Assembly (NCBI GenBank): GCA_032173965.1
Contig: JAVUNC010000006.1
Coordinates: forward strand, 34,071,870 to 34,135,869
DNA from: Sitta carolinensis
Taxonomy: Eukaryota; Chordata; Aves; Passeriformes; Sittidae
Direction of reading: 5' to 3'
DNA length: 64,000 bases
A program made the translations under genes and the position numbers. A model generated the notes under the pieces. It did not search any database, was not told where the DNA came from, and saw only the letters and a list, made by a program, of their open reading frames with translations. This document shows positions 52,762 through 64,000 of this stretch, one piece after another. The first letter of the stretch is position 1, and each line of letters begins with the position of its first letter.

Positions 52762-53775
52762 ATGGTGAATTTCACAGAGAATGTGACTGAGAAGTGCAAT
52801 ATTAATCATGATCTCCAAGAGACATTATCCCCTGTGGTGTACATATTTGTGTTTATATTAGGCTTGCCAGCTAACTGCCTGTCACTGTACTATGGGTATT
52901 TACAGATCAAAGCTAAAAATGAATTGGGTATCTACCTTTGCAATTTGACTATAGCAGACCTGCTGTACATATTTTCTTTGCCTTTTTGGCTTCAATATGC
53001 TTTACAGCATGACAACTGGACTTATGATGAGCTGCTGTGCAAAGTTTGTGGCATCATCCTGTATGAGAATATCTACATCAGCGTGGGCTTCCTGTGCTGC
53101 ATCTCCATTGACCGCTACCTGGCCGTAGTGCACCCCTTTCGGTTCCAGCGCTTTCGGACCATGAAGGCTGCTGCCATTGTGAGTGTCGTTATCTGGGCCA
53201 AAGAGGTGATGACATGCTGCTTTGTCTTCACACACGGCGAGATCAGCATGGATGCTGAGAGCCACTTGGTGTGCTTTGAGCATTACCCCATCAAGAAATG
53301 GGAGCACAATGTCAATTACTATCGCTTCTCTGCTGGTTTCCTTTTCCCCTTCTTTCTGCTTGCCTTCTCCTACTGTGGGATTTTACGCGTTGTCCACAAG
53401 AGTCCTGGCACTCAAAAGAAGAAGAAAATCCAAATTAAAAGACTGGTTTCAAGCACTGTTTTCATATTTTTAGTCTGCTTTGGACCATACCATATCCTAC
53501 TTGTAGTACGTAGCTTGTTGGAGAACAACTGCTCATTTGCTGAGAAAATATTTAATGTTTACCATATTTCTCTCCTGTTAACTACTTTTAACTGTGTTGC
53601 TGATCCAGTATTGTACTGTTTTTCCAGTGAAAGCACTTACCAGAACTTTGTCAAGATGAGAGACTCTTGTCTAACATGTTTAGGCCACCTGAGTACTGAG
53701 ACAAAGGAATCCTACCCACTGAATGCTACTGAAACTCCCAACAGAACACAGCATGAACAACAACCAGAGTTATGA
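52762..53775 (+). CDS. GPR68: GPR68 / OGR1, proton-sensing G-protein-coupled receptor
   Basis: A class A receptor of the plasma membrane that senses extracellular acidification and couples mainly to Gq (family knowledge). The single exon encodes 337 residues, against 365 in human; the difference is mostly in the cytoplasmic tail. Seen here: N-glycosylation sites N3 and N7, seven hydrophobic helices, D66 in helix 2, DRY at 117-119, cysteines C93/C96 and C171 for the extracellular disulphide, CFGPYH in helix 6 and DPVLY at 281-285. Histidines matching human H17, H84, H169, H245 and H269 are present (H16, H83, H168, H244, H268), but human H20 is Gln19. The acidic triad D66/E148/D281 is intact. 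The start gaagATGG has good context and no in-frame alternative upstream. Confidence 0.98.
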   Translation: MVNFTENVTEKCNINHDLQETLSPVVYIFVFILGLPANCLSLYYGYLQIKAKNELGIYLCNLTIADLLYIFSLPFWLQYALQHDNWTYDELLCKVCGIILYENIYISVGFLCCISIDRYLAVVHPFRFQRFRTMKAAAIVSVVIWAKEVMTCCFVFTHGEISMDAESHLVCFEHYPIKKWEHNVNYYRFSAGFLFPFFLLAFSYCGILRVVHKSPGTQKKKKIQIKRLVSSTVFIFLVCFGPYHILLVVRSLLENNCSFAEKIFNVYHISLLLTTFNCVADPVLYCFSSESTYQNFVKMRDSCLTCLGHLSTETKESYPLNATETPNRTQHEQQPEL

Positions 53776-55360
53776 CAAATACCACTTGATGGTGCTGAAA
53801 TGAAAGACTGCTTCACAACTAATGCAGACAGCCTATATCATTAATCAAAAGGACCTTAATCCTACATCTGCAGCTATGGCCGCGTTTGTGTGTCTGTCTG
53901 AATTATTCATGTATTACAACAGTGTGACCTCCCAAAGGCCTATGAGCAATGCTGTACAGTGAAGCTGTTTCTGGAGGTGCTTGGACCCTGGCAATAGTGA
54001 GGAAAATATGTGCTAAGTCAGCTCAGTTACAGTCACGTATCTGTTGTTGTGCTGCCACTTAAAACCTGTTTGTCTTGATGACTGCATTGACTGGAATAAG
54101 CCAGTACTCAATGGTGTGTAGTTCTGGTGAACTCATCTTTAGCTGCTTTCTGTTTGCTCCTGTAGCATCTAGAGAAAGTAATTCTCTACAAGCTGTCATC
54201 ATCTGTTGAAAAGGTAAGAGACAGGAAAAATTAAATGTCCCCATATATACTGATAAAAAGAAAAAGCCCAACAAAACACTTCTTCAACATCTCTGTAACT
54301 GAAATAACTTCTGCCATTTTCAAAGTCTGCAGAGACCATGCCAGAACCACATTCCTAAAACAATCACAATGATAGAGTGAGCTGTTATGGGAGAACATGC
54401 ACGAGGAACTCAGCACCTGCTGAGACCTTCAGGCTGTTATTTGACTGCTGAATCTGAGACTGTTAAACCTCATTGTAAGGCTCCTGGAGACTTCCAGAAG
54501 TATGAGACTGGGCTCCAGTGGGTGTCAATAACTTGGTTTGTTGACTCGAAAGAGAACAAGAGGTTGGTAGAACATGAGGAACTTTGATCCCATGTGCTTC
54601 TCTGAGTCACTCTATTCAAGAATATTTATTTTCATCTAAATTCTACCATACCTTGCTAAGGTTTTGATTGTGTCATCTGCAATTTGTTTATCTTGTGCAG
54701 CACAGTCCATGCAGGCAATTAAATAACAATACATTTGCCAGGGAAACTGTTGAATGCATTCTGTTTAAACTCTACTTTTGCACACAGATAATATAGTTTA
54801 CGGTTTGGTCGTTGTTCAGTAAATACAGTATCAGGAATATGATGTATGAATGATGTGTGTCCTGGTTTAGACAGAAACAAAACATAGGACTAAGTGGAGA
54901 ATAATGGCTTTTAAAGATGTGAGAGTTGTGCTCCACAGTATTGTTTCTACCACCACCTCCTCTCTAGTTTGTTTTTTTTTTATTTATTTTTTGTTACACT
55001 AATGAATCCTGTGTTTCTTTGTGATCTGCTCATCACACCTTCTTTTACCTGTAGCTGTTACACCATGAATATTGTCTTGTCCTTTCAATTCTCTAGTTCT
55101 AGACCTTACTTGAAACACCTCTCTCTCTGCAACCCAGAGCTGATAACATCCAGCAGAATAATCAGTTTTGTTTCTTTGGTTTGCTTTTGAGTCAAAAGAT
55201 TGTCTAGACAGATGGCCTACTCCTGCTATCTGAATATGTCATTGTAACACAGCCTTGCTTGTCATTAGATTTCAAAAGGAATATATTCTAACAGTTTTCT
55301 GGAAACCACCTTGAGAGTGCAATATTGGATATAACTAGTGGATGTGTTTAATAAAGAATG
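53776..55360 (+). other. GPR68: GPR68 3' UTR with poly(A) signal
   Basis: Unbroken non-coding sequence from the TGA to AATAAA at 55350-55355, followed by a T-rich stretch. The signal is the first good one on this strand; an earlier site cannot be excluded. Confidence 0.6.
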
Positions 55361-58129
55361 TTTTTACAATTTTCTTTTTATATTTTTTCACACTATGTTT
55401 GAAATAACTATCTTTTAGCTTTGGCCTACAGTTTCTATTTGTGAGACTACAGATCCTCTCCTTCCTCCTCTTGCAGAAAGAATTCATGTCCCCAGTCCCA
55501 AGAGGGGATTAGGTTTGTTTAGGTTAACGTTTGGTTTGTTTAATTATTTTACATTTCTTTATACTTCGACCACTCAGCTGGATTAATTACCTTACATCTG
55601 CATTTTTTTCTCCTGACTATTAGCACTGTTTAGCTTTATTTTCTTCTAATCTTTCATGTCATCTGCTGTGTATTCCAAGGGGATCATAAGGCAGGGACTC
55701 CCTCCCAACTGCTATAGTGCTGAGCTTGTACACTGTTAAGCACCAACTCCTTGGACCCCCATGACCTGGGAGGCTGCAAGACACACGTGGTTTGTTCTAG
55801 GATTAAATACTTGTTGTCGTGTTTATGCATTGCTTCTTTACAGTTCCCCATGCTGTTTAAATTAGACAACTGGAATGCAGAGCATGCTGTACTACATGGA
55901 ATTGTCATCTGAGGGATTAAGGCTCATTTGAGTTGGTACTTTGATGTGGTCAGCTTTGGTCAGCTGCTGCAGTTTAAAATCAGATGGAAACTTGTGTAAC
56001 ACAGTGCAGTATTCTGCTATGGTTCTCAGCACTTAACCTGCTAACCCACAACAGAAAGCAGGGATTTTTTTTTCTTCTTTTTCACTTTTTTTTTCTTGAT
56101 GCCAATATTTTATCAATTCTTTCTGTAGTGTAACTGTTTGGCTTAGGCTGCAGAACTGTAACCAGTATAGCAGGAAGGTAACTCCCACTCAGAGCTTTTC
56201 TTCCCATCTCAGTCAAAAAACATTCACTCAAGGGTCCTGCTAAGGTTGCTAGAGACATGCTACACATTCTATTGAAGTAAGTGCCATGCTTGGGACTGCA
56301 CAAAAGAAGGCATTTTAAAAGCACACACTAGAGAAAAAGAGAAATAAATTACTAGATTTTGTATTTGTTAATGAAAACTGACTGTTAAGACTTGTATTTT
56401 GGGAGAAAAAAGAGCAAAATCTTAGTAAATGAAATTTTTTTGACGAAAGTTAGTGCTTGGAAATATGCATTGCACCTGTTAGTGTAATATGTCAGTAGCA
56501 CAGAGAGAAAAAAATCAGCTGCTTCTTTTAAAATTATGCCAATTTCATTCCGTGAGTTCTGTGCAGCAGTGAACATATGCCATCCTGCAGAGTTACTGGC
56601 TTTGGCAAAAAGTTCAAGCATCCATATGAAATATTTTACCTAATACTTATAGTTTGGAGAATTTGGAGGCTTCTAAAGGAGATATTTTCTAATTGTGAAA
56701 CTTCCAAGATACTTTTCTAAAACATTTTTTGAGAAGTTTTTAGATAAAACAAAACTTTAAAGAATTACTGATCTAGAAAATACACATTGGGATCTTTGGT
56801 GAGCCTGAATGTCTAGCAGAAGTCTGGCATTAAGATTTCTTTCTTTCATGTGTTCAACTATTTTACTTTAAAGGGTCTGTATCCTCAAGGACTTCAGATT
56901 AATGTTCAAAATATGCTGGTGTTTGTGGTATGAAATTATTTTTTCTCATTCTGAAAAAGTTAAGTTGTTTGTCTTGCATCGAAGAAGGAAAATAAAACTC
57001 ACCTGCCAGGAAGGAAAAGAGATAGAAAGTGTTGCTCACTGCTGGAAGTCCAACTAAAGGTAACTTACATTTTATGACAGGTAAAGCACCAGTGCTCTCG
57101 AGGTGGTGTCAAATGCACCCTCCCCTCTCTGCTGCAAGGGCTGACAGCCCACAGAACTTCAGTCCTGACACTCACCTGGAATTAAGGTAAAATCACAGCT
57201 TTAAATGATAAAAGATGGGCACAGTTCATAACCATTTGTCATGTACAGCTTCAGTGTTAGTAGTCCTGTGGGATAGAATTTTATGTTACTTTACTTGGTC
57301 TTGTCAGGAGCTGAATTTCTACAACAAGAATTCATGTAGAAGTTTATTTATATAATGTTATTTTGTACTGAATGCAAATGTTTATTCATTTCTAATACTT
57401 CTAATAAGTAATTTTAATTATTATTTTTGTATTCAATTAGTTTCTGCATAACAACAGGATACTCTGGAATGTCTACAACTTTTCTCTATTACCCATAAAG
57501 TGGAAAAATATATAAGTGGCAAACTACTACTATGACAGGATTTAATGGCACAGCCGACCCTTTACACAGAAGATCTGCAATGCTGCCCTTATTTTCATTA
57601 GCTCAGTTAAAATTTTCTCCTTATCTCCTCACACTTCCACAAACTATCTCCCACTATAAGAACCCAGTGCTAGAGGGGCTACAGGAAGTGTACAATGGAG
57701 CTCTCACTACTGTAACACTGCAGTTTTGTTTTGAATCTTCCCCCTCTACTGTAGCTGTGTTCCTCACCACAAGTATTTTTAAATCCACGTTGCTACAGGA
57801 GTTACTTCCTGTTGCACTCAGGAGGTTAGTAAAACAAGAACAGCAGAGCAATAATATCTCATTGTAATTTCATATTTTCCTTGTAAAAAGCAGATCACCT
57901 CATTATATAATATCATTTAATATTCATTTTCCATTATAGAATTACAGAAAGAAAGGTAGACCAAGTGGATGATATCCTCTTCTTGTTTCACAGAGATTAA
58001 CAATGAAAGGCTGTGTGTGGTCAAGACACCAGAGATAAAAAGTCATCTTTTTCTGATCTTCTACACCTTGTGAGAACCTCAAGGAAATGACACGGGAACA
58101 ACTCTTGATGCAGAAATCATTAGGGGCAG
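55361..58129. other. Region between the convergent GPR68 and DGLUCY ends
   Basis: No coding gene seen. It probably includes the DGLUCY 3' UTR; on the minus strand AATAAA occurs at 57381-57386 and 57343-57348. The frame 57532-57867 is not recognisable. Confidence 0.55.
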
Positions 58130-58273
58130 TCACTGCTGTGCTTCCTGCAGCAGTTTTTCAATCATAAGCGAATGGATGTTGTAGAAGGGCAGCCCATCCA
58201 CTTCCATCTCTAGACTGGCAGTTTTGCCACTGCGGACCCCAAGCTGCACAAGTGTTTTCAAAAGCTTTTCTTC
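58130..58273 (-). CDS. DGLUCY: DGLUCY last coding exon
   Basis: Forty-seven codons plus TGA, phase 0, starting [20 protein letters not shown] and containing the conserved MEVDGLPF. On the minus strand the acceptor is tttttcaag|GAAG. Confidence 0.95.
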   Translation of the reverse strand, partial: EEKLLKTLVQLGVRSGKTASLEMEVDGLPFYNIHSLMIEKLLQEAQQ

Positions 58274-60199
58274 CTTGAAAAACAAAGAAACAGAGTATAA
58301 TTAACATTCTGAATCAGACAAGAGTAGTCATTAAGATCTTTATATTAATTCTGGAAGAGACTGACCATATCCTCCATATTTATTTTGCCATCAACTTGCA
58401 AATACAGTATCTTGTCCCAAAAATATACTTAGCATCTGGAACTCAGGGAGTGTCAGATGGTTTATAATCTTGATTGTTATTTAATCACTGAATATTATTT
58501 TTCTCCACGCTGCCTCAAACAGAACATTAGTGTCAATTCAGAAACAATTTTTTGCCTGGTTTCAAGTTCCTATATTGCACAAATCAGAATCAGAGGAAAC
58601 TCCACCCAAAGTATCTCAAAAATCCATCTGTGGTTTCCCCAGCAAGGCAGCTGGCTGCAGCTTCATTTTTATAGAAAAAGAACAGAAGGGAAAGAGGATG
58701 CACCAGGAAAAAAGGTTACAGAGAGCACCTGGATGGGCTGCACACTCTTTCATTTCCTGCAGCTTCTCTCATCTCTGTGTGCCTTTGGCCCTCTCTTCCC
58801 TTTTCATTAATGATTTTATGAGAATTCTGGTTGCTTAGGGAAGGAGAGGGGAGAAAACAACCTCAGAAATTGTGCTTTCTTGGCATGCTCTGAACTAGCA
58901 CATGCTTTGTTTAGAACTATAGTTATTTTCTTGCTTAACTAATATAAGCAGATAACAAAGCATGTTCCAAGTTGAGCTGGAAAAGTACACAGAGGGAACA
59001 AAATCCTTTTTTGTGAGCTACAGGCCATTGTGGGATGAAAAGATGGGATAAAATGAGCTCTGAAAAAAAACACAAGGAAGAGTGAAATTTGAAGATCTGG
59101 TTTCAAGTGGATGTATGTCTGGCAAAAACTGCTCTCCTTTTTATTTATCATGAAATGTACACGGAAAAACTTCCTATTTTTTAGCATTTACTATAGTGAG
59201 AATTTAGTCCTTGAATTCTGTTAATAAAAATCTAAGAAAACTAAAACCCTAGTCACTTTTTAGCTTCTCCTATGCCAATCCTGTGATAGGTTATATAAGA
59301 CCTTGAAACACTCACCTATCTATCTTTTCCTCCCTTTCTTTACTAGCAATGCCCTTTCTCGTCCTTGTCTACTGTGCAATTTCCATGGAAATGCAACAAT
59401 CCTACCAGTGTTTTTGACAAAGACTTCTCTAGGTTTTAGCACTTCTTGTTTGACATTATCATAAAATAACCTCTAGCAAAGTTCTTTATCTCCTGAACAC
59501 AAATGAATGATGAGAAAAGGTTATAATGTTAAAATATCTAAATTTCTCTTATCCAATATTAGGACTTTTTCTAGGAACACTTCTAAACTACAAAGAATAC
59601 AGTAACTGTAGATCTGAATTAACACAATATGGTTGTATTTTACATAATACAGTACATGGCCAAAATATAATTATTTCTGAATGAAGCAATGCATGCCCTG
59701 CATGATCAATTCAGTTTAATTTTGTAAACTGCTCTCTGAATGCACTTTTTAAAGATCTGTCTATTATTTCCTGGTAAAACATCCTAATTCTTAGCTTCAA
59801 CAAATTTGAATGAGGCTCTGGATTTCTACTAAAGGAAAAATATGCATAGTTACATGGTGTCAGCAGTGACACAGCTATTTAAAGAAATTATCTGGATATA
59901 TTAGTAGCATAAAATTGGCTACTTTATAATTTATAAAATTATAAATGCACATCAGTTTATATCATATAAATGACCATATACATAAATGCAAATATATACA
60001 ACTGTTCTTTGTGCACGACAGGGATTTCTCTTAGCACCGAGTGTATCTAAATGCAAAAGAGTAAAGGAGATCTCTCCTGTCACAAGAGACACCTAAATTG
60101 GATACACAAAATGTAATCTCTAATACGAACAGTTTGTGCTACACATTTACATATTAGAGCTTTCTGATCTGCTTATATGAAGTAAAAAAGTTTGCTTGC

Positions 60200-60241
<42 letters not shown>

Positions 60242-61792
60242 TATAACCATGCCTGATAAACCATAGCCTGTCATCAAATGCTACTGTTTCCATTTTTAAT
60301 ATGCAAATACAATATATAGCATCCTTTCTTAGCTGTACAGTGCTGCAATTTGACCACAGTTATCTCTTTAGTAAATAATTATGTTGGGAGTGGAGTAACT
60401 GGAAAAAAAAAATCAAATTAATAGAAAAATATCTTGTTGGTTTGTGCTTTATTCAAGTGGGGAAACTTCTTTATGAATGACAAAGCTAGTAAAGCACACT
60501 AAAAATATGTCATGCCTTTACATATTTATAATAAAATTAATATTCTTATAGGTCATAATTAAAACAAACCCTACACAGTTAATATGTTGCCATTAATAAA
60601 GAGTTCAGTAAAAGAACAAATGCTTGATATATTAACCTGTTTGTGAGATGCAATGACATGCAGAGTTGACTGTAGGACGTTTAGTGTTGGCTACATTTGG
60701 ATATATATGAATGAACCAATTTCCTTACACTCACTTTGGTTTTAAAGTACTATGAACATCGGAAAAACCAAGCCAATACCATAATCAAATTATTAGGAAA
60801 GCAAAGGTGAAGGTAAGCAAAGATTAAGCCCGGTTGTTCCCTGCTCCTGCAGCCCCCATCACGGAACCAATGCTGTGCAGCATCTCTTGCTGTGGTAGAG
60901 GCTCACCCATGAACTCGGAACAATCCTGGTTTGCTGTTCAGAGGGAACGGGGAGCTCTGCAGTGCTGGGGTTTGGCAGTGCACTCCTGGCACTGCTCGAA
61001 CACCAGCCTGCAGGGAAAAAATGCTGGTGTTTCAGGGGAAGTCTTCACTTAGTGATTATGACCTACAGCATTCATGGAAGTGCCATTTTTTGCAGAAAAA
61101 CAAAGCACTTTATAAGAAAGCTGTCAGGTGCTAAGGGACTCCTTCAAATGTCCTCTTTCCAATTACAATCACAAACAATGAGATGGATCTGTGTGTGGTG
61201 TTGCTCTTTATCTCACTAGGGTAATTATTAAAGCATTAAATGAAGCTGAATTTGCAGAAAGTAGCCAAATAAACATAAATGGTCTCATTTTTTTTATACT
61301 AATGGAGTATGTGAATACTAATGTGTTTAATCTTCTGCACTGTTCAATGTTGTGTGATTTATAATTAAAGATATGATATTTTCTTGTCAGACATTTTGTA
61401 ATTTTCTCTCCTCCACAAAACTGTTTCCATTTTTTATCTCAATAGATTTTAGTATTGCACTTTCAGTAGCCCATTACTGGATCATTAATATTCCCACCTG
61501 TATAGCTTAAACCAAAACCAAGAAGGTTTTCCTGTACACAATATAACATTTAATTACCATATCTCATTACCAGGAATTTTGATCATAGTCATTTTAGGAT
61601 GCATTAATTTAAAGGTCAAAAGCCAGTAGATGCAACTGGAAAAAACATTGAAAATGGAAAAGTAATGAATCTATTTTATAAAAAGACTGTGCTGAAAAGG
61701 GCCATATAAGCTTTGTTAAGCTATATGACTATGCCAAGTGTTGGGATCAGTTTTAGTTTTATGACCTTTAGATGAAAAAATAAGATAGAAAG

Positions 61793-61826
<34 letters not shown>

Positions 61827-62087
61827 AGAAAAAAGTGAGATCTACTCTAAAATGCTTAAAAGGTGCTTTGATAGAATTTCATGCAGAATGTCCTGTCATC
61901 TCAGGAGAAAAAACTTCTTTGTTTTGGGCAGTAGCTCTGGTAGATGGATTGCATTTTGCTTAGCATTCTTGGAGGTCATGCACTTAATGGGTTTGTCCAA
62001 ATCTCTGTAGAGGTAGTCTGCTAATAATGCTGAATTTTGAAGTTCTCAATTCATTGCAAAGCTGTGGAACAAATCTTATTTAATCAT

Positions 62088-62149
<62 letters not shown>

Positions 62150-63859
62150 GACAGTTTTTTTTTAAAAAACATTGCCAAGTTAAAAATAGAGGCACGTGCT
62201 TAGCAGGATGAGCACAGATCACAGTCATTTCTCACCCCTCTCAGTTATTTTACTTTTTCTCAGTCTGAAAACTTTGCATTCCCAGAATATCACACTGTAC
62301 AGAACCGCACTAGTCAAAACACATTTAAAAATATTCATGTACAAGTTTTTCTCCAACTTGAATTTAGAAACATTCAAAACTAATTGTAGAAAGTTTCCAG
62401 TAAACCAGAAAAGGTACAAAGATCAGAAGTATGGAGTGGCTAGTGCGTAAGAACTGACTTTTGATTTTGGAAGCAGACATCTAAAGGACACTACAACAGA
62501 GGGTAATAACATCACAAATGATGCTAAGGAAGCAAAGTGGGAATTTTAATCACTGTATCTCAATATAAGAATTTCTTGCATTGCCCATAAAATTGTAGCA
62601 CTGTCTTCTGCTTGAATAAGACATGAATACATTCATATTGGAGGATTTGTTTTTGCAATGTGGAAAAACAGCCTAAGGACAGCGCGGCTGCTCCTTCACA
62701 AGGACTCCCCAGAAGTGCCCAAGGAGCGCGGCACTGACCCGCGGGCCGCGCCCGTGCATCCCCTGCGGGCAGGCGGCACTGGCCGGCGCGCAGGGCTTAC
62801 CTTGGCGACGGAGGGCAGCGCCCGCAGCCAGCGCCGCTCGGCCGGGGCGCGGCCCAGGGCCCGGCGCAGGTAGCGGCCGTGGGTGTGACAGCAGCGCAGC
62901 ACGTGCAGAGCGCAGGCTATGGCGTAGCCACCCCAGTTGGAGACCCCTGCAAAGAGCGCACGGTGAATCCAGAGCGTCCAGAGCGTCCGAGAGCTGGCTC
63001 GGGAACGGAGAAAGCTGAGCCCGAGGACAGCACGGACCATCCAGCTCACAAGCTGGGCCTTGCTGAACATCTCTCTCTCACTGTGAGTTTTATTTCATGC
63101 TGGTGTAAAACAGGATTTTAACTAGAACGTTCAACTTCTGTTGAACATGAAGAACGTTAAGAACATATATTTGTCCTTGAGCGATTATTGAAAGAACATA
63201 TCTCTTTGCAAAGGGGCAATATGACTTATTTATGCCCGAGAGGAGCACACTCTAAACATAAGTTTAACAATCATACTGAAAGTTTATATGTGCACAGACA
63301 TTTTAATTCCCACACAGATGCCTTCTGCAGTCTTCCTTATTAATATTGGTTATTGAGTAATCGTGTCTAGTAAAAGGTTTCCTGCCCATGGCAGGGGGAG
63401 TAGGAACTAGATGATCTTCAAGGTCCCTTCCAACCCACACCATTCTAGGATTCTATGGTTCTGTGATTTTATAGAGTGTGTATTTTTTCAAGAATACTCA
63501 GGATTTGCCCAATTTCCAGTTAGGTGTACTTTGTTCATGGAACATTTTCAATTTTCAGTCAGTTCTTCTGAAGCAACAGGCACTAAACTCTTCAGAAAAT
63601 GTACATAATACAGAGATAGATCAGTTTGCTGAGGATGACTTGGAAAGGGCCAATAAAAATTACTTGGAAAGACAAATGATTCCTTGTCAGTTCTATTTCA
63701 AACATCAGCTACTCTCCCACCCCATCAAAAAATCACTTACCAGCTACAATAGTAAAATCAGCTTCAACATCACAAGCTAAACATCTCCATTTTTTATGTG
63801 CTTCTTTACAGCATCTTTTACTTTGCCCATTCCTAATTCATTTCCTCCATCTCCAACAC
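58130..63859 (-). CDS. DGLUCY: DGLUCY, D-glutamate cyclase, last three coding exons (partial)
   Basis: DGLUCY (human C14orf159) is a mitochondrial matrix enzyme that converts D-glutamate to 5-oxo-D-proline (family knowledge). Reading on the minus strand, the exons encode [20 protein letters not shown], then [20 protein letters not shown]...LRALPSVAK, then [20 protein letters not shown]...[20 protein letters not shown], ending at TGA 58130-58132. These match the C-terminal DUF4392-type domain of the human protein in order and phase. The remainder lies beyond the window's right edge. It is convergent with GPR68, mirroring the human arrangement. The first of these exons carries a one-base deletion. 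Confidence 0.95.
60203..60235. repeat. (AT)n microsatellite
   Basis: About 16 AT units, followed by an AT-rich tract. Confidence 0.95.
61798..61823. repeat. Poly(A) run
   Basis: About 26 A followed by gaaagaaaaaag, in the DGLUCY intron. Confidence 0.9.
62091..62146. repeat. (GT)n microsatellite, about 28 units
   Basis: An uninterrupted GT tract ending gtatag. Likely polymorphic. Confidence 0.97.
62690..63060. promoter_or_regulatory. CpG-rich island over an internal DGLUCY exon
   Basis: GC and CpG content rise sharply in the exon and in the flanking intron on both sides, inside an AT-rich 60-64 kb region. It may be an intragenic CpG island or a site of GC-biased gene conversion; no transcription start can be read from the sequence. 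Confidence 0.5.
62801..62946 (-). CDS. DGLUCY: DGLUCY exon ([16 protein letters not shown])
   Basis: Encodes [20 protein letters not shown], then [20 protein letters not shown] and RALPSVAK, 146 nt. Minus-strand acceptor ctttgcag, donor GCCAAG|gtaagc. Nearly all third codon positions are G or C, unlike the other two DGLUCY exons here. The stretch after the first 30 residues diverges from human in Arg/Ala-rich sequence. Confidence 0.93.
63365..63470 (+). mobile_element. CR1 LINE 3' fragment
   Basis: Carries tttcctgcccatggcagggg, then gatcttcaaggtcccttcca and a terminal ttctatggttctgtga. About 100 nt, antisense to DGLUCY, in the intron between its exons. Confidence 0.88.
63741..63859 (-). CDS. 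DGLUCY: DGLUCY exon ([15 protein letters not shown]), frameshifted
   Basis: Encodes [20 protein letters not shown] then HIKNGDV, hits TAG, and continues one frame over as [13 protein letters not shown]. Human reads [12 protein letters not shown], so one base of the Ile codon is missing at about 63777-63780. Minus-strand acceptor ataaag|GTGTTG, donor GCTG|gtaagt, entering and leaving phase 1. Confidence 0.92.
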
Positions 63860-64000
63860 CTTTATAAAAGGGAAAAAGACAAAATGAGTATGAACACATC
63901 ATATAACTGACAATTCATTTAGAAAATATCCAGTTTCTTCCCCACAGTTGCTGTGATAGTTCATGGCTCTATATGAGGTGGTTTATCCTTTTTCATCCAC
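63860..64000. other. DGLUCY intron, window edge
   Basis: Intronic sequence upstream of the exon on the minus strand. Nothing else seen. Confidence 0.6.

Larger units (their letters stand above)
58274..62800. other. DGLUCY last intron
   Basis: A 4.5-kb, very AT-rich intron with an AT repeat, an A run and a GT repeat. No gene seen. Confidence 0.7.

Noticed and set aside
54858..54930. Possible LTR-like start (gtcctggtttagacagaaac) in the GPR68 3' UTR
   Set aside because: It is too short and has no matching second end, so I could not support a mobile element.

Overview
The window is nuclear DNA from a bird. It holds spliced vertebrate genes with GT-AG introns, several CR1 LINE copies ending in the avian ATTCTATGA-type 3' tail, and the gene order CCDC88C - GPR68 - DGLUCY, which is the neighbourhood on human 14q32 (order recalled from knowledge). 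The CR1 tails look like those common in songbirds, but I cannot fix the species.

Positions 1-28,280 (+ strand) carry the 3' two-thirds of CCDC88C (DAPLE). I can trace 16 ordinary coding exons from the central coiled coil to the Dishevelled-binding C-terminus YEYGCV, followed by a 3' UTR with three AATAAA signals. Two further exon candidates are not in the human protein as I remember it. One is an in-frame 216-nt cassette (24541-24756) that encodes what looks like a second copy of the G-alpha-binding-and-activating (GBA) motif, placed directly after the exon carrying the known one. The other is an alternative terminal exon (18726-18901) with its own stop and poly(A) signals; it would give a short DAPLE without GBA or YGCV but with a new hydrophobic tail ending LGVF.

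Positions 28,290-38,830 are mostly intergenic. They include a CpG island at about 29,060-29,560 with a CCGGG repeat and an unassigned reading frame, followed by a 21-A run at 30,080. CR1 fragments lie at 32.6 kb and probably at 35.7-36.1 kb.

Positions 38,830-55,360 (+ strand) carry GPR68 (proton-sensing receptor OGR1): a probable 5' UTR exon ending at 39045, a 13.6-kb intron holding a 1.5-kb degenerate CR1, and the intact single coding exon 52762-53775. All but one of the pH-sensing histidines described for the human receptor are present.

Positions 58,130-63,859 (- strand) carry the last three coding exons of DGLUCY (mitochondrial D-glutamate cyclase), convergent with GPR68. The middle exon sits in a sharp GC-rich island.

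Three one-base deletions break otherwise well-conserved exons: two in CCDC88C and one in DGLUCY. Residual long-read indel error in the assembly is the likeliest reason, but real lesions are not excluded. The three genes share no pathway; their order is conserved synteny. DAPLE links Wnt receptors to G-alpha-i and Dishevelled, GPR68 reads extracellular pH, and DGLUCY clears mitochondrial D-glutamate.
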